A stretch of DNA of 64,000 nt, taken from the NCBI GenBank assembly GCA_963773655.1, contig CAVZBX010000008.1, positions 73,031-137,030 on the forward strand. Reading direction: 5' to 3'. Positions within the stretch are counted from its first letter, which is position 1. Each line of letters begins with the position of its first letter. Of this stretch, positions 1-8,869 are shown in pieces. Made by a program: the position numbers and the translations under genes. The stretch is from DASSQJ01 sp963773655. Its GTDB lineage: Bacteria > Actinomycetota > Actinomycetes > Actinomycetales > Dermatophilaceae. The notes under the pieces are model-generated. The model worked only from the letters and a program-made list of their open reading frames with translations. It was not told the DNA's origin and searched no databases.

Positions 1-774
1 CTTCGCCGACCCGGCGACCAGCCCGCGGCCGAGGAAGGTCGAGCCGCTGAGCGCCGCCGCGGTGCCCAGCTCGGCCCAGCTGCCCTGGCCGTAGACCCCG
101 AGGAGCGCCACGTCGGCGGCCGTGCCCGCGGCCTCCCCGACCACCCCGACCCCCTTGGCCACGGGCGTGGTCGGGCCGAGCATCCCCATGTAGCCGAGGG
201 CGTGCCCCGCGTCGCTGGCGCCCGTCAGACCCCGGTAGCCCCACGGATCGGCGAGGCCGTCGTCGACCAGGGCCCCCAGGACCGCGGCGCAGCGCCGGTC
301 GGCAGCGCGGTACCCCTCGAGCGCCACCGCGTGACGCACCTCGGCCCGGTGCATCGTCGCGGCGTCCTCGCGCTGGCGGGCCCGCACCAGCGCCAGGGCG
401 GCGTCGGACTCGGTGGCCCCCGACGACACCAGCGACCACGCCTGCTCCTCGAGCCGGGTGTAGGAGTCGGTGGCCTCGGCGTGCTCGCGCTGGGCGAGCC
501 CGGTGACCCGCTGGGCGTCCTCGAGGGCGCCGGCCAGCAGCCGCAGCGGGCCCACCGCGCCGAGCATCCGGCGGGAGGCGGCGTCGAGCACGGTCGGCAC
601 CGCCGCCACGCGCTGCCCGAACGCCGCACCGGCCGGGCCGTCCCAGACCGCGCCGTCGCGCAGCCGGGCGAGCACGCCGGCCATCCCGGCGAGGCGGGCG
701 CCGGTGCCTGCCAGCCGGTCGGCGAGGAGGTGCACCGACTCCGGGGAGCCCGGGAGCGGGGCGAGCGTGGTCAC
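1..774 (-). CDS. WXG100-like N-terminal protein, possible type VII secretion substrate (3' truncated)
   Basis: An open frame of 258 codons reads from a GTG at 774 to the left edge of the window with no stop, so the C-terminus is missing. The first ~100 residues are alpha-helical and Ala/Leu rich with a WDGPAGAAF motif near residues 45-53, resembling the W-x-G turn of WXG100/ESX-type proteins. A second helical stretch (about 85-160) is rich in Glu, Arg and Gln. After about residue 190 there are Gly/Ala-rich segments that could be membrane-active or begin a toxin or enzyme domain beyond the edge. The GTG overlaps the TGA of the upstream EspC-like gene by four bases, so the two are probably translationally coupled. 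Family membership is inferred from shape and motif only. Confidence 0.6.
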   Translation of the reverse strand, partial: MTTLAPLPGSPESVHLLADRLAGTGARLAGMAGVLARLRDGAVWDGPAGAAFGQRVAAVPTVLDAASRRMLGAVGPLRLLAGALEDAQRVTGLAQREHAEATDSYTRLEEQAWSLVSSGATESDAALALVRARQREDAATMHRAEVRHAVALEGYRAADRRCAAVLGALVDDGLADPWGYRGLTGASDAGHALGYMGMLGPTTPVAKGVGVVGEAAGTAADVALLGVYGQGSWAELGTAAALSGSTFLGRGLVAGSAK

Positions 775-1058
775 CTGCCGCCCCCGACGAGGCTGCGCCG
801 CACGCCGGCGTCGGTGTCGAGGTAGAGGCCGCCGGCCGCCACGGCCGCCTCACCGAGGCCGGCGAGGTGCTCGGCGGTGCGGAGCCTGGCCAACCGCCAC
901 CCGCCGAGCAGCTCGCCGAGCGCGGTGCCCGAGGCGCCCGGCCCGAGGGCCCACAGGTCCGGCTGCGGGTCGCCCATGAGCGCCAGCGACTCGGCGAGCC
1001 CGGCGAGGGACTCGCCGAGGGCGGCCACCTCGGCGGCGTCGACGCGGAAGGTGCTCAT
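771..1058 (-). CDS. EspC/WXG100-like small helical protein
   Basis: This 95-residue protein starts at the ATG at 1058 (MSTFRVDAAEV). I preferred it to the upstream in-frame start because the extra 20 residues look non-coding. It is a helix-turn-helix-shaped, Ala/Leu-rich acidic protein with DPQPDLWALGPGASG in the turn, and a C-terminal helix running into YLDTDAGVRRSL. That layout fits the EspC (DUF2580) group of ESX-associated secreted proteins. It lies directly upstream of, and overlaps by four bases, a longer WXG-like protein, a usual arrangement for a secreted partner pair. No secretion machinery (EccC, EccD) is in the window, so export by a type VII system is inference. Confidence 0.6.
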   Translation of the reverse strand: MSTFRVDAAEVAALGESLAGLAESLALMGDPQPDLWALGPGASGTALGELLGGWRLARLRTAEHLAGLGEAAVAAGGLYLDTDAGVRRSLVGGGR

Positions 1059-1226
1059 GGCGGAACGGTAGGCACGCCCGCGACATCCGTCGCGCGGTTG
1101 TCCACAGGCCACCACCACACTGCGACAGGCGGTGTCGCTCAGCGTTCACCCGCACGATGGGCTAGATTCACGCGTCGACCGACCCACCCGGGAACCCCGG
1201 CACCACGGTCTGGGAGGACGTGAAAC

Positions 1227-1886
1227 GTGAGCACCGACGCCACGGAGGAGAGCGTCGCCGAACGCGGCGACTACTGGGACGAGTACTACGGTCGGCGTCG
1301 GGCCGCGGCACGGAGGCGACCGGTCCCCTCGCAGTTCGCGGCCTTCGTCGCGGGCGAGCTCGGCGAGCCCCACGACGTCGTCGAGCTCGGGTGCGGCAAC
1401 GGTCGCGACTCGTTGTTCCTCTCCTCGCACGGACACCGCGTCACCGGCGTCGACGGCTCGGCGGTGGCCGTCGAGTCCTGCACCTGCCTGGCCGCAGAGC
1501 TGGGCAGCGAGGCCCGGTTCCTCCACGCGGCCATCGACGACCCCGGGCTGCCGGGGCGGATCGGCGACCCCGACGGGCCGCGCTGCGTCTACGCCCGCTT
1601 CTTCCTCCACGCCATCACCGACGCCGAGGAGGTCCGCCTGCTCGACCTCGTCAGCGCCCTCACCGGCCCGGGTGACGTCTTCGCCGTCGAGTACCGCACG
1701 GTGCGTGACCAGAGCGGGGTGAAGGAGACCGGTGCGCACTACCGCCGCTTCGTCGTCCCGTCGCGGTTCCAGAGCCGTACCCAGGAGCGCGGCTTCGACG
1801 TCGACTACGACGTCGAGGGGTTCGGCTTCGCGAAGTACCGCCACGACGACGCCTACGTGGCCCGGACGATCTTCCACCGGCACTGA
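1227..1886 (+). CDS. class I SAM-dependent methyltransferase
   Basis: The 219-residue protein starts at a GTG with a GGGAGG ribosome-binding site about eight bases upstream. Motif I for S-adenosylmethionine binding is clear at about residues 51-60 (VVELGCGNGRDS). The following beta strand has an acidic residue (VTGVDGS) that would bind the ribose. The rest of the Rossmann fold follows, with FFLHAI as the post-motif region. The stop is one base from the start of a LicD-like gene, so the two form a tight operon. Methylation of a glycan, a glycopolymer or its precursor is suggested by the partner but is not shown by the sequence. The natural substrate is unknown. Confidence 0.82.
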   Translation: MSTDATEESVAERGDYWDEYYGRRRAAARRRPVPSQFAAFVAGELGEPHDVVELGCGNGRDSLFLSSHGHRVTGVDGSAVAVESCTCLAAELGSEARFLHAAIDDPGLPGRIGDPDGPRCVYARFFLHAITDAEEVRLLDLVSALTGPGDVFAVEYRTVRDQSGVKETGAHYRRFVVPSRFQSRTQERGFDVDYDVEGFGFAKYRHDDAYVARTIFHRH

Positions 1887-1887
1887 C

Positions 1888-3183
1888 ATGACGTCGGCGG
1901 CAGACCGGCTCGCCCCCCTCCGTGCGGTCGCCGACACGGCGGCCTCCGAGGTCCCCGACGCCGGATGGCTCGGGGCCGACGGGGTGCTCCGGCTGCAGGC
2001 CGACGGGCGCCGGGTCCGGGTGCTGCGGTTCGAGCTCGACGAGGAGCCGCTGCACCTGCAGAGCATCGGGCTCGAGGCGGCCGACGGCTCGGACCCGACG
2101 GTCGGGGCCGAGGTCGTGCTGTCCTCGTGGTACGGCGACTACGAGGCCGCGTTCGAGCCGACCAGGCTCTTCGACTTCGAGCAGCCCTCCGGAACCGTGG
2201 TCCACACCAGACGGGGTGGCACGGCGTGGCTCGAGGTGCGGTTCCCGCACCCGGTGCCGCTGAGCACGGTCGCGCTGCGCAACGTCCCATTCCAGACGGC
2301 CCGACGGGCACGAGGGCTGCGGGTCCTCACCCGGGGGCGGTGGGGTCGCAGCGAGGTCCTCTACGACGGGGCGCGCGTGCACGAGGCCCTCGACACCCTC
2401 GTGGCCCCGCTCACCGAGCACCCGGACCCGCTGGTCCGCTCCCTCGCCCCCGTCCTCGGGCGGGTGCTGCGCGGCCAGTACAAGCCCGCCCTCAAGGACG
2501 TCCTCGCGTTCGACTGGCCCGATGACGCGCTGCGCCGCGAGTTCGCCGCACTCCTCAACGCCGAGCTCCTCCCCTCGCGCCGACTGCTGTGGACCGTGCA
2601 CGGCGCCACCCGCGCCTTCCGGTTCTGGTCGCCCCGGGAGCGTCGCGCCTACGTGCAGGCGACCGTCGACGTCGCCGAGGCGCTCACCGGGCTGACGCCC
2701 GACGTCTCGTTCGGGTTCGGGTCGGTCCTCGCCGTCGTGCGCGACCGCGCGCTCATCCCCCACGACGACGACCTCGACCTGATCGTCGCGTTCGAGCGGC
2801 AGGACGCGCCGAGCATCGCCGCCGGTCTGGAGCTCGTGGAGACGCACCTGAGGGCGCGGGGCTTCACCGTCACGGGCTCCTTCACCGCGCACCGGCACGT
2901 CTCGCGCGACACGGGCAAGCACGTGGACGTCTTCGTCGGCATCCACGAGGACGACGACCGCATCTCCTGGTACCCCGGGCCGCGCGGCGCCCTGACCCGC
3001 TCGATGGTGTTCCCCACGACGACGGCGCCGCTGCACGGCATCGAGTGTCCGGTGCCGGCCCACCCGGAGCAGTACCTCGAAGCCGTGTACGGGCCGGGCT
3101 GGTCGGTGCCCGACCCCTCCTACTCGCACCGGTGGGACCGGTCCGCCTACGCCGACATCAGCGGGGCCACCACGCCTCGATGA
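1888..3183 (+). CDS. LicD-family nucleotidyltransferase-fold protein
   Basis: The start chosen is the ATG at 1888, one base after the methyltransferase stop, giving 431 residues. The C-terminal half carries the LicD/fukutin signature: a SFGFGSVLAVVRD strand-turn followed by IPHDDDLDLIV at about residues 289-299, whose Asp cluster should bind the divalent metal. A GKHVDVFVG segment near residue 348 supplies a further acidic residue. LicD proteins transfer phosphocholine or related phospho-groups from nucleotide donors to teichoic acid or capsule sugars. The N-terminal ~200 residues are a separate beta-rich region I do not recognise. The pairing with a methyltransferase suggests decoration of a cell-envelope glycopolymer. 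Confidence 0.75.
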   Translation: MTSAADRLAPLRAVADTAASEVPDAGWLGADGVLRLQADGRRVRVLRFELDEEPLHLQSIGLEAADGSDPTVGAEVVLSSWYGDYEAAFEPTRLFDFEQPSGTVVHTRRGGTAWLEVRFPHPVPLSTVALRNVPFQTARRARGLRVLTRGRWGRSEVLYDGARVHEALDTLVAPLTEHPDPLVRSLAPVLGRVLRGQYKPALKDVLAFDWPDDALRREFAALLNAELLPSRRLLWTVHGATRAFRFWSPRERRAYVQATVDVAEALTGLTPDVSFGFGSVLAVVRDRALIPHDDDLDLIVAFERQDAPSIAAGLELVETHLRARGFTVTGSFTAHRHVSRDTGKHVDVFVGIHEDDDRISWYPGPRGALTRSMVFPTTTAPLHGIECPVPAHPEQYLEAVYGPGWSVPDPSYSHRWDRSAYADISGATTPR

Positions 3184-3189
3184 GCGCCC

Positions 3190-3573
3190 TCACGCGCCCG
3201 CGGGTGGCACCACCGTCTGGGTGTAGAGCGCGAGGCGCCATCCGGTGCCGACTCGTGTGTACAGGCTCGTCATGATCCCGACGACGTCGGCCGAGCCCTC
3301 GCGACGGGCCGTCCCGCGGTACACGAGGGTGGCGGCGTCCGGGCCCGCGGCCACCAGCCGCTCATCGGCGATCTCGTACCCGTCCCACGGCGGGGCGTCC
3401 CGGAGCGAGGCGACCACCTCGGCCCGGTCGAGCACGGCCCCGTTCGCGAGCACCATCAGCGCGTCGTCGGTCATCAGCTCCCCGTACACCTCGTCGCCCG
3501 TGCCGTCGCACAGTGCGTCCCACCCGCGACGCTCGAGGCGGAGGAGCGCGTCGGTCAGCGTGGCGTCGTCCAT
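3190..3573 (-). CDS. NTF2-like (DUF4440/SnoaL-type) protein
   Basis: This 127-residue protein begins MDDATLTDALLRLERRGWDAL and has the cone-shaped NTF2 pattern: a long first helix, a LMTDDALMVLANG hairpin, then strands through YRGTARREGSADVVG and WRLALYTQTVVPP. The length matches the DUF4440 family (about 120-130 residues). Such proteins may be small enzymes or ligand-binding domains, and no catalytic residues can be assigned here. It converges with the LicD gene (stops six bases apart) and stands alone otherwise. The longer upstream open frame is rejected because it is antisense to metY. Confidence 0.75.
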   Translation of the reverse strand: MDDATLTDALLRLERRGWDALCDGTGDEVYGELMTDDALMVLANGAVLDRAEVVASLRDAPPWDGYEIADERLVAAGPDAATLVYRGTARREGSADVVGIMTSLYTRVGTGWRLALYTQTVVPPAGA

Positions 3574-3637
3574 CCGGCCACGGTAGGCGCCATCGGACCA
3601 CCGTGGGGCCCTGGAGTCCCCGGTCGCTGACGCCGAC

Positions 3638-3669
3638 GGGGCGGCCCGGCACGGGGCCGGGGCCGCCCC
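3638..3669 (-). terminator. intrinsic hairpin downstream of metY
   Basis: Perfect 10-bp arms (GGGGCGGCCC at 3638-3647 and GGGCCGCCCC at 3660-3669) with a 12-base loop lie 20 bases beyond the metY stop. There is no clear U-tract, as is usual in very GC-rich actinobacteria. Confidence 0.55.
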
Positions 3670-3688
3670 GCCGGCGGTGGGCCGGGCG

Positions 3689-5050
<1,362 letters not shown>

Positions 5051-5127
5051 CGTCACTCCTGGTGTCAGGGTGCGCCGGCGGTGGCCGTGCGCACGTCGTG
5101 CGTGTGCTCGGCGGGGGGACCGGGGTC

Positions 5128-5242
5128 TCCCGCGCTTGCGGGCGGCGGGTGCCGCTCGCCAGGTCCTCACCCGGGGCACCCCACCGCGGAAGGAGGGTTG
5201 CCGGCCAGCGAGCCGGGGCTTGGCGCTGGCGCTCATGACCTG
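5128..5242 (-). promoter_or_regulatory. SAM-IV riboswitch in the metY leader
   Basis: Read on the minus strand from 5242 to about 5157, the leader matches the SAM-IV aptamer consensus almost base for base. It has GGTCATGAGCGCCAGCG at the 5' side, the CCCCGGCTCGCTGGCCGGC segment, CAACCCTCC, CGCGGTGGGGTGCCCCGGG, and a closing GACCT. P1 pairs AGGTC (5241-5237) with GACCT (5165-5161), and P2 pairs GCCAGCG with CGCTGGC. A further hairpin (CCCGC-AAGC-GCGGG) follows downstream. SAM-IV elements are known mainly from actinobacteria, upstream of sulfur-metabolism genes. Placement ahead of metY supports the call. Confidence 0.9.
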
Positions 5243-5332
5243 CTCCCATGGTGGGACGCCCGCGCGCCCGCGCCCCACCCCGTCTCACCTGTCGGGCGTA
5301 CCCCACCCGGTCTGCGCCCCACCCCACCCGCC

Positions 5333-5363
5333 TCGACATTTCGGGGTCACCCCGAAATGTCGA
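5333..5363. repeat. perfect 14-bp inverted repeat between metY leader and an aldo/keto reductase
   Basis: TCGACATTTCGGGG (5333-5346) and its exact complement (5350-5363) flank a 3-base loop (TCA). The arms contain the only AT-rich core (ACATTTC) in the neighbourhood. The site lies between the divergent metY leader and the reductase gene. It could be a bidirectional transcription barrier, an operator, or a dispersed palindromic element. The rest of 5243-5467 shows no gene. Confidence 0.7.
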
Positions 5364-5467
5364 CGTCGCAGGGGTTGGCAAGCCGTGCCACGTCGACGAA
5401 GTCCTGCGTCGTCGGCTCGCCGCCCCTGCCCGCCCCGACGGCCGCTGCCGCGCGGCAGGATGGCGCC

Positions 5468-6517
5468 ATGACCTACCACGAGCTCGACTACACGGCCGCC
5501 GCCGACCGCTACGACGCCGGGATGCCGTACCGCCGCGTGGGCGCTTCCGGCCTCGACCTGCCCGCGATCTCGCTCGGCCTCTGGCACAACTTCGGCGACG
5601 ACGTGCCCCTGGAGCGCCAGCAGGCGGTGCTGCGCCGCGCCTTCGACCGCGGCGTCACGCACTTCGACCTCGCGAACAACTACGGCCCGCCCTACGGCAG
5701 CGCCGAGCGCAACTTCGGCACCCTGATGGCGCGCGACTTCCGCCCGTACCGCGACGAGCTCGTCATCAGCTCCAAGGCCGGCTACGACATGTGGCCCGGC
5801 CCGTACGGGCAGGGCGGCGGCTCGCGCAAGTACGTCGTCGCCAGCTGCGAGCAGTCGCTGCGCCGGATGGGTCTGGACTACGTCGACATCTTCTACTCGC
5901 ACCGCTTCGACCCCGACACCCCGCTCGAGGAGACCCTCGGCGCCCTCGACTCCCTCGTCCGTGCGGGCAAGGCGCTCTACGTCGGCATCTCGTCGTACTC
6001 GGCGGAGCGCACCCGCGAGGCCGTCGACATCCTGCGCGACCTCGGCACGCCGCTGCTCATCCACCAGCCGTCGTACTCGATGCTCAACCGCTGGGTCGAG
6101 GACGAGGGCCTGCTCGACGCCCTCGCCGACACCGGCACCGGCTGCATCGCGTTCTCCCCGCTCGCGCAGGGGATGCTCACCGACAAGTACCTCGACGGGA
6201 TCCCCGAGGGCTCGCGGGCCGCGCAGGACAAGTCGCTCGACCCGGCCCTGCTCACCGACGACGCGCTCGAGCACATCCGGGCTCTGGACACGATGGCGAA
6301 GGAGCGCGGGCAGACCCTGGCCCAGATGGCGATCGCCTGGGTGCTGCGCGACCCCCGCGTCACCTCCGCGCTCATCGGCGCCTCGTCGGTGCGGCAGCTC
6401 GACGACAGCCTCGACGCGGTGCACCGCCTCGACTTCACCGACGAGGAGCTGGCGGCCATCGAGCGGCACGCGGTGGACTCGGGCATCAACCTGTGGAAGC
6501 CCTCGAGCGACTCCTGA
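5468..6517 (+). CDS. aldo/keto reductase, YghZ/GpR-like
   Basis: A 349-residue (beta/alpha)8-barrel NADPH-dependent oxidoreductase. The N-terminus MPYRRVGASGLDLPAISLG and HFDLANNYGPPYGSAE (catalytic Asp and Tyr) are typical of the L-glyceraldehyde-3-phosphate reductase/Kv-beta-like branch. The catalytic Lys is in VISSKAGY and the His in YSHRFD. Cofactor-binding residues lie in GISSYS and in the C-terminal SALIGASS. I took the ATG at 5468; the upstream in-frame extension is antisense to metY. The physiological substrate is unknown. It stands alone after the inverted repeat, followed 13 bases later by a small reductase gene. Confidence 0.88.
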   Translation: MTYHELDYTAAADRYDAGMPYRRVGASGLDLPAISLGLWHNFGDDVPLERQQAVLRRAFDRGVTHFDLANNYGPPYGSAERNFGTLMARDFRPYRDELVISSKAGYDMWPGPYGQGGGSRKYVVASCEQSLRRMGLDYVDIFYSHRFDPDTPLEETLGALDSLVRAGKALYVGISSYSAERTREAVDILRDLGTPLLIHQPSYSMLNRWVEDEGLLDALADTGTGCIAFSPLAQGMLTDKYLDGIPEGSRAAQDKSLDPALLTDDALEHIRALDTMAKERGQTLAQMAIAWVLRDPRVTSALIGASSVRQLDDSLDAVHRLDFTDEELAAIERHAVDSGINLWKPSSDS

Positions 6518-6530
6518 GTTGCACCCCGAC

Positions 6531-6965
6531 ATGAGCGATCACTACATCCCCAGCCCGAGCGCCTGGGTCCGCGAGCAGGTCGAGGCGATCGAGGCGGCCG
6601 GTGACACCCGGGCCGTCAGCGTCATGGACCGGCCCGTCGTCATGCTGACGATGCGGGGGCGCAGGACCGGGGCGCTGCGGAAGGTGCCGCTGATGCGCGT
6701 GGAGCACGACGGGGTGTACGCGGCGGTGGCGAGCAAGGGCGGCGCGCCGGAGCACCCGGTCTGGTACGGCAACCTCCTCGCCCACCCGCGGATCACCCTG
6801 CAGGACGGCACCCGGTCGTGGACGGCCGTGGCCCGGGAGGTCACCGGTGAGGAGCGGGAGCGGTGGTGGGAGCGGTGCGTCGCCGCCTACCCGCCCTACG
6901 CCGACTACCAGGAGAAGACCGGGCGGCTCATCCCGGTGCTCGTGCTCGAGCCCGAGGCGGAGTAG
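6531..6965 (+). CDS. nitroreductase/deazaflavin-dependent oxidoreductase family (DUF385)
   Basis: A 144-residue split-barrel protein of the Ddn-like F420/flavin-dependent group. Diagnostic segments are VVMLTMRGRRTGALRKVPL, VYAAVASKGGAPEHPVWYGNL (cofactor phosphate and active-site loop) and the closing RLIPVLVLEPE. Length matches the family (about 130-150). The ATG lies 13 bases after the reductase stop, so the two are probably co-transcribed. Use of F420 rather than FMN is an inference from the family, since actinobacteria commonly make F420. The electron acceptor is unknown. Confidence 0.85.
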   Translation: MSDHYIPSPSAWVREQVEAIEAAGDTRAVSVMDRPVVMLTMRGRRTGALRKVPLMRVEHDGVYAAVASKGGAPEHPVWYGNLLAHPRITLQDGTRSWTAVAREVTGEERERWWERCVAAYPPYADYQEKTGRLIPVLVLEPEAE

Positions 6966-6969
6966 CGCC

Positions 6970-7425
6970 TCAGTGGACGGCGGGGGCGTCGCCGGCGGCC
7001 TCGCCGGCTTCGCCGGCCTCGCCCCGGTCGACCCGGCGGAACCACCAGAGGCCGAGGACCGGCAGCACGAGCGGCACGTAGCCGTACCCGGAGCCGAAGT
7101 GGGACCACACCGTCTTGTCGGGGAAGGCCTCGGGCACGAGGTAGGACGCCGCGCCCACGACGAGCACACCGACCAGCTCGATGGTGCACGCCACGATGCC
7201 GACGCGCACCCACCGCCCGCCCAGCGCCAGGCTGACGGTCGCGACGACGTAGACGACGGCCGCGAACGCCGAGAGGACGTAGGCGAGCGGCGCCCGCTCG
7301 AAGTACTCGACGATCTGCAGCACCGAGCGGCCGGTCGCGGCCAGGGCGAGCACGGCGTAGACGACGACGAGGACGACACCCGGGCCGCCCAGCGCGCGTC
7401 GGCGGGGCGTCACGGCGTCAGACAC
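6970..7425 (-). CDS. four-helix integral membrane protein of unknown function
   Basis: This 151-residue protein has hydrophobic segments at about residues 15-31, 48-67, 72-93 and 113-129. A polar loop with FPDKTVWSHFGSGYGYVP precedes the last one, and the C-terminal tail is acidic with repeated GEA units. I recognise no family with certainty. Its ATG overlaps the stop of the upstream membrane protein gene by eight bases, so they are translationally coupled and may form one complex. Confidence 0.7.
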   Translation of the reverse strand: MSDAVTPRRRALGGPGVVLVVVYAVLALAATGRSVLQIVEYFERAPLAYVLSAFAAVVYVVATVSLALGGRWVRVGIVACTIELVGVLVVGAASYLVPEAFPDKTVWSHFGSGYGYVPLVLPVLGLWWFRRVDRGEAGEAGEAAGDAPAVH

Positions 7426-7780
7426 TCTGGGTCCAGATCTGCAGCAGGCGGGCGCTCATCACGGCGACCGCGAACGCGCCCACGGCGAGCGAGCCCATGG
7501 CCCAGCGCGACTTCTCCTTGATGGCGAGGAAGGCCGTGCCCACCGGGATGAGCGGCAGGGTCAGCAGGTAGGCGACGTAGGTGGCCTGCTCGGCGCCGTC
7601 GTCGATCCGGCCCACCCCGGCGAGCCCGAACCCCAGCTGCACCAGCAGCCCCACCTCGACGAGGAGGGAGAGCACGACGACGAGGTTGTCGATGAGCCGG
7701 TCACGGATCGCGTAGTACACCGCCACGAGGCACAGGACCGAGGACAGGGCCACGACTCCGTACGTGATGGGGGCGAGCAC
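7418..7780 (-). CDS. four-helix integral membrane protein of unknown function
   Basis: A 120-residue membrane protein with helices at about 5-23, 33-54, 67-87 and 94-110. The loop RDRLIDN follows the first helix and KEKSRW precedes the last. The topology mirrors its overlapping partner downstream, so a two-protein complex is plausible but unproven. No catalytic or binding motif is visible. Confidence 0.7.
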   Translation of the reverse strand: MLAPITYGVVALSSVLCLVAVYYAIRDRLIDNLVVVLSLLVEVGLLVQLGFGLAGVGRIDDGAEQATYVAYLLTLPLIPVGTAFLAIKEKSRWAMGSLAVGAFAVAVMSARLLQIWTQSV

Positions 7781-7804
7781 GCGCCCACCCTAGACCGCGC
7801 ACCC

Positions 7805-7853
7805 GGGGCGTCCGGTGGGGCGTCCGGTGGGGCGTCCGGTGGGGCCGTCCGGT
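7805..7853. repeat. 12-bp tandem repeat (GGGGCGTCCGGT)
   Basis: Three exact copies (7805-7816, 7817-7828, 7829-7840) are followed by a fourth with one extra C (7841-7853). It lies in the gap between divergent genes and does not code. It may be a slippage product or affect promoter spacing. Confidence 0.8.
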
Positions 7854-7926
7854 GGGCCCTCCTGCTGGGCACCCTGCCGGACAGGGGCGCCGGCACGCTG
7901 CCGAACGGCGGTGACACACTCGGGTC

Positions 7927-8826
7927 ATGACGACCGCGCAGCTGGGTGAGGTGGAGATCGCGTACGAGGTCGACGGGCCGGACGACGGCACGCCGATGCT
8001 GCTGATCATGGGGCTGGGCACCCAGCTGGTCGGCTGGCCCGCCGACGTCATCCAGGGCCTGGTCGACCACGGCTTCCGGGTCGTCCGCATGGACAACCGC
8101 GACATCGGGCTGTCGACCCGGACGCTGGGTCCGCCGCCGTCGCGGGCGAGCGTCGTCAAGGCGTTCGTGCACCGGCGGTACGCGCAGTCCGACTACGACC
8201 TCTCCGACATGGCGGGTGACGCCGCGGCCCTCCTCGACCACCTGGGCATCGGCGCGGCCCACGTCGTCGGGGTCTCGATGGGCGGGATGATCGCCCAACA
8301 GCTGACCATCGACCACCCCGAGCGGGTGCTCAGCCTGACCTCGATCATGTCCAACACCGGCAACCGCCGTCACGGCACGGTCTCGTTCCGGCTGCTGCCC
8401 ACCTTCGCGGCCTCGATGACGACCCCCCGACCCACCGACGAGGAGGAGGCGGTGCGCCTCGGCGTCGAGGGCTTCCGGCTCATCGCGGGGCCGCACTTCG
8501 ACACCGACGAGGTCACCGCGATGGTGCGCGCGGCGGTCCAGCGCAGCGTGCACCCGCTCGGCGCCATCCGGCAGCTGCTCGCCATCCTCGCCAGCCCGGA
8601 CCGCACGCCCGGGCTCCGTCAGGTGCGGGTGCCGACGCTCGTCATCCACGGCCTGAAGGACCCGCTCGTGGTGCCGAGCGGCGGCATCAAGACAGCGCAG
8701 GCGGTGCCCGGCTCCCGCCTGCTGATGTTCCCGGACATGGGCCACGACCTGCCCGGGCCACGGCGCGCCGAGATCGTGGAGGCGGTCGTCCAGAACGCGC
8801 GGCGGGCGGCGCGGGTCGAGACCTAG
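7927..8826 (+). CDS. alpha/beta-fold hydrolase
   Basis: A 299-residue alpha/beta hydrolase. The oxyanion-side loop MGLGTQLVGWP and the strand VVRMDNRDIGLS match the subgroup that includes aclacinomycin methylesterase-like and tropinesterase-like proteins. The nucleophile is S117 in GVSMGGM. The catalytic Asp is probably in HGLKDPLV and the His in PDMGHDLP. Length is usual for the family. It is preceded by a tandem repeat and followed by a strong hairpin, so it appears to be monocistronic. Substrate unknown. Confidence 0.85.
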   Translation: MTTAQLGEVEIAYEVDGPDDGTPMLLIMGLGTQLVGWPADVIQGLVDHGFRVVRMDNRDIGLSTRTLGPPPSRASVVKAFVHRRYAQSDYDLSDMAGDAAALLDHLGIGAAHVVGVSMGGMIAQQLTIDHPERVLSLTSIMSNTGNRRHGTVSFRLLPTFAASMTTPRPTDEEEAVRLGVEGFRLIAGPHFDTDEVTAMVRAAVQRSVHPLGAIRQLLAILASPDRTPGLRQVRVPTLVIHGLKDPLVVPSGGIKTAQAVPGSRLLMFPDMGHDLPGPRRAEIVEAVVQNARRAARVET

Positions 8827-8828
8827 GA

Positions 8829-8862
8829 CGACCCGGCCCGCCCCGAGGCGCGGGCCGGGTCG
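8829..8862. terminator. bidirectional hairpin terminator
   Basis: Perfect 12-bp arms (CGACCCGGCCCG at 8829-8840 and its complement at 8851-8862) sit between two convergent genes, three bases after one stop and eight before the other. It is placed to end transcription in both directions. Confidence 0.75.
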
Positions 8863-8869
8863 CGCGCCG

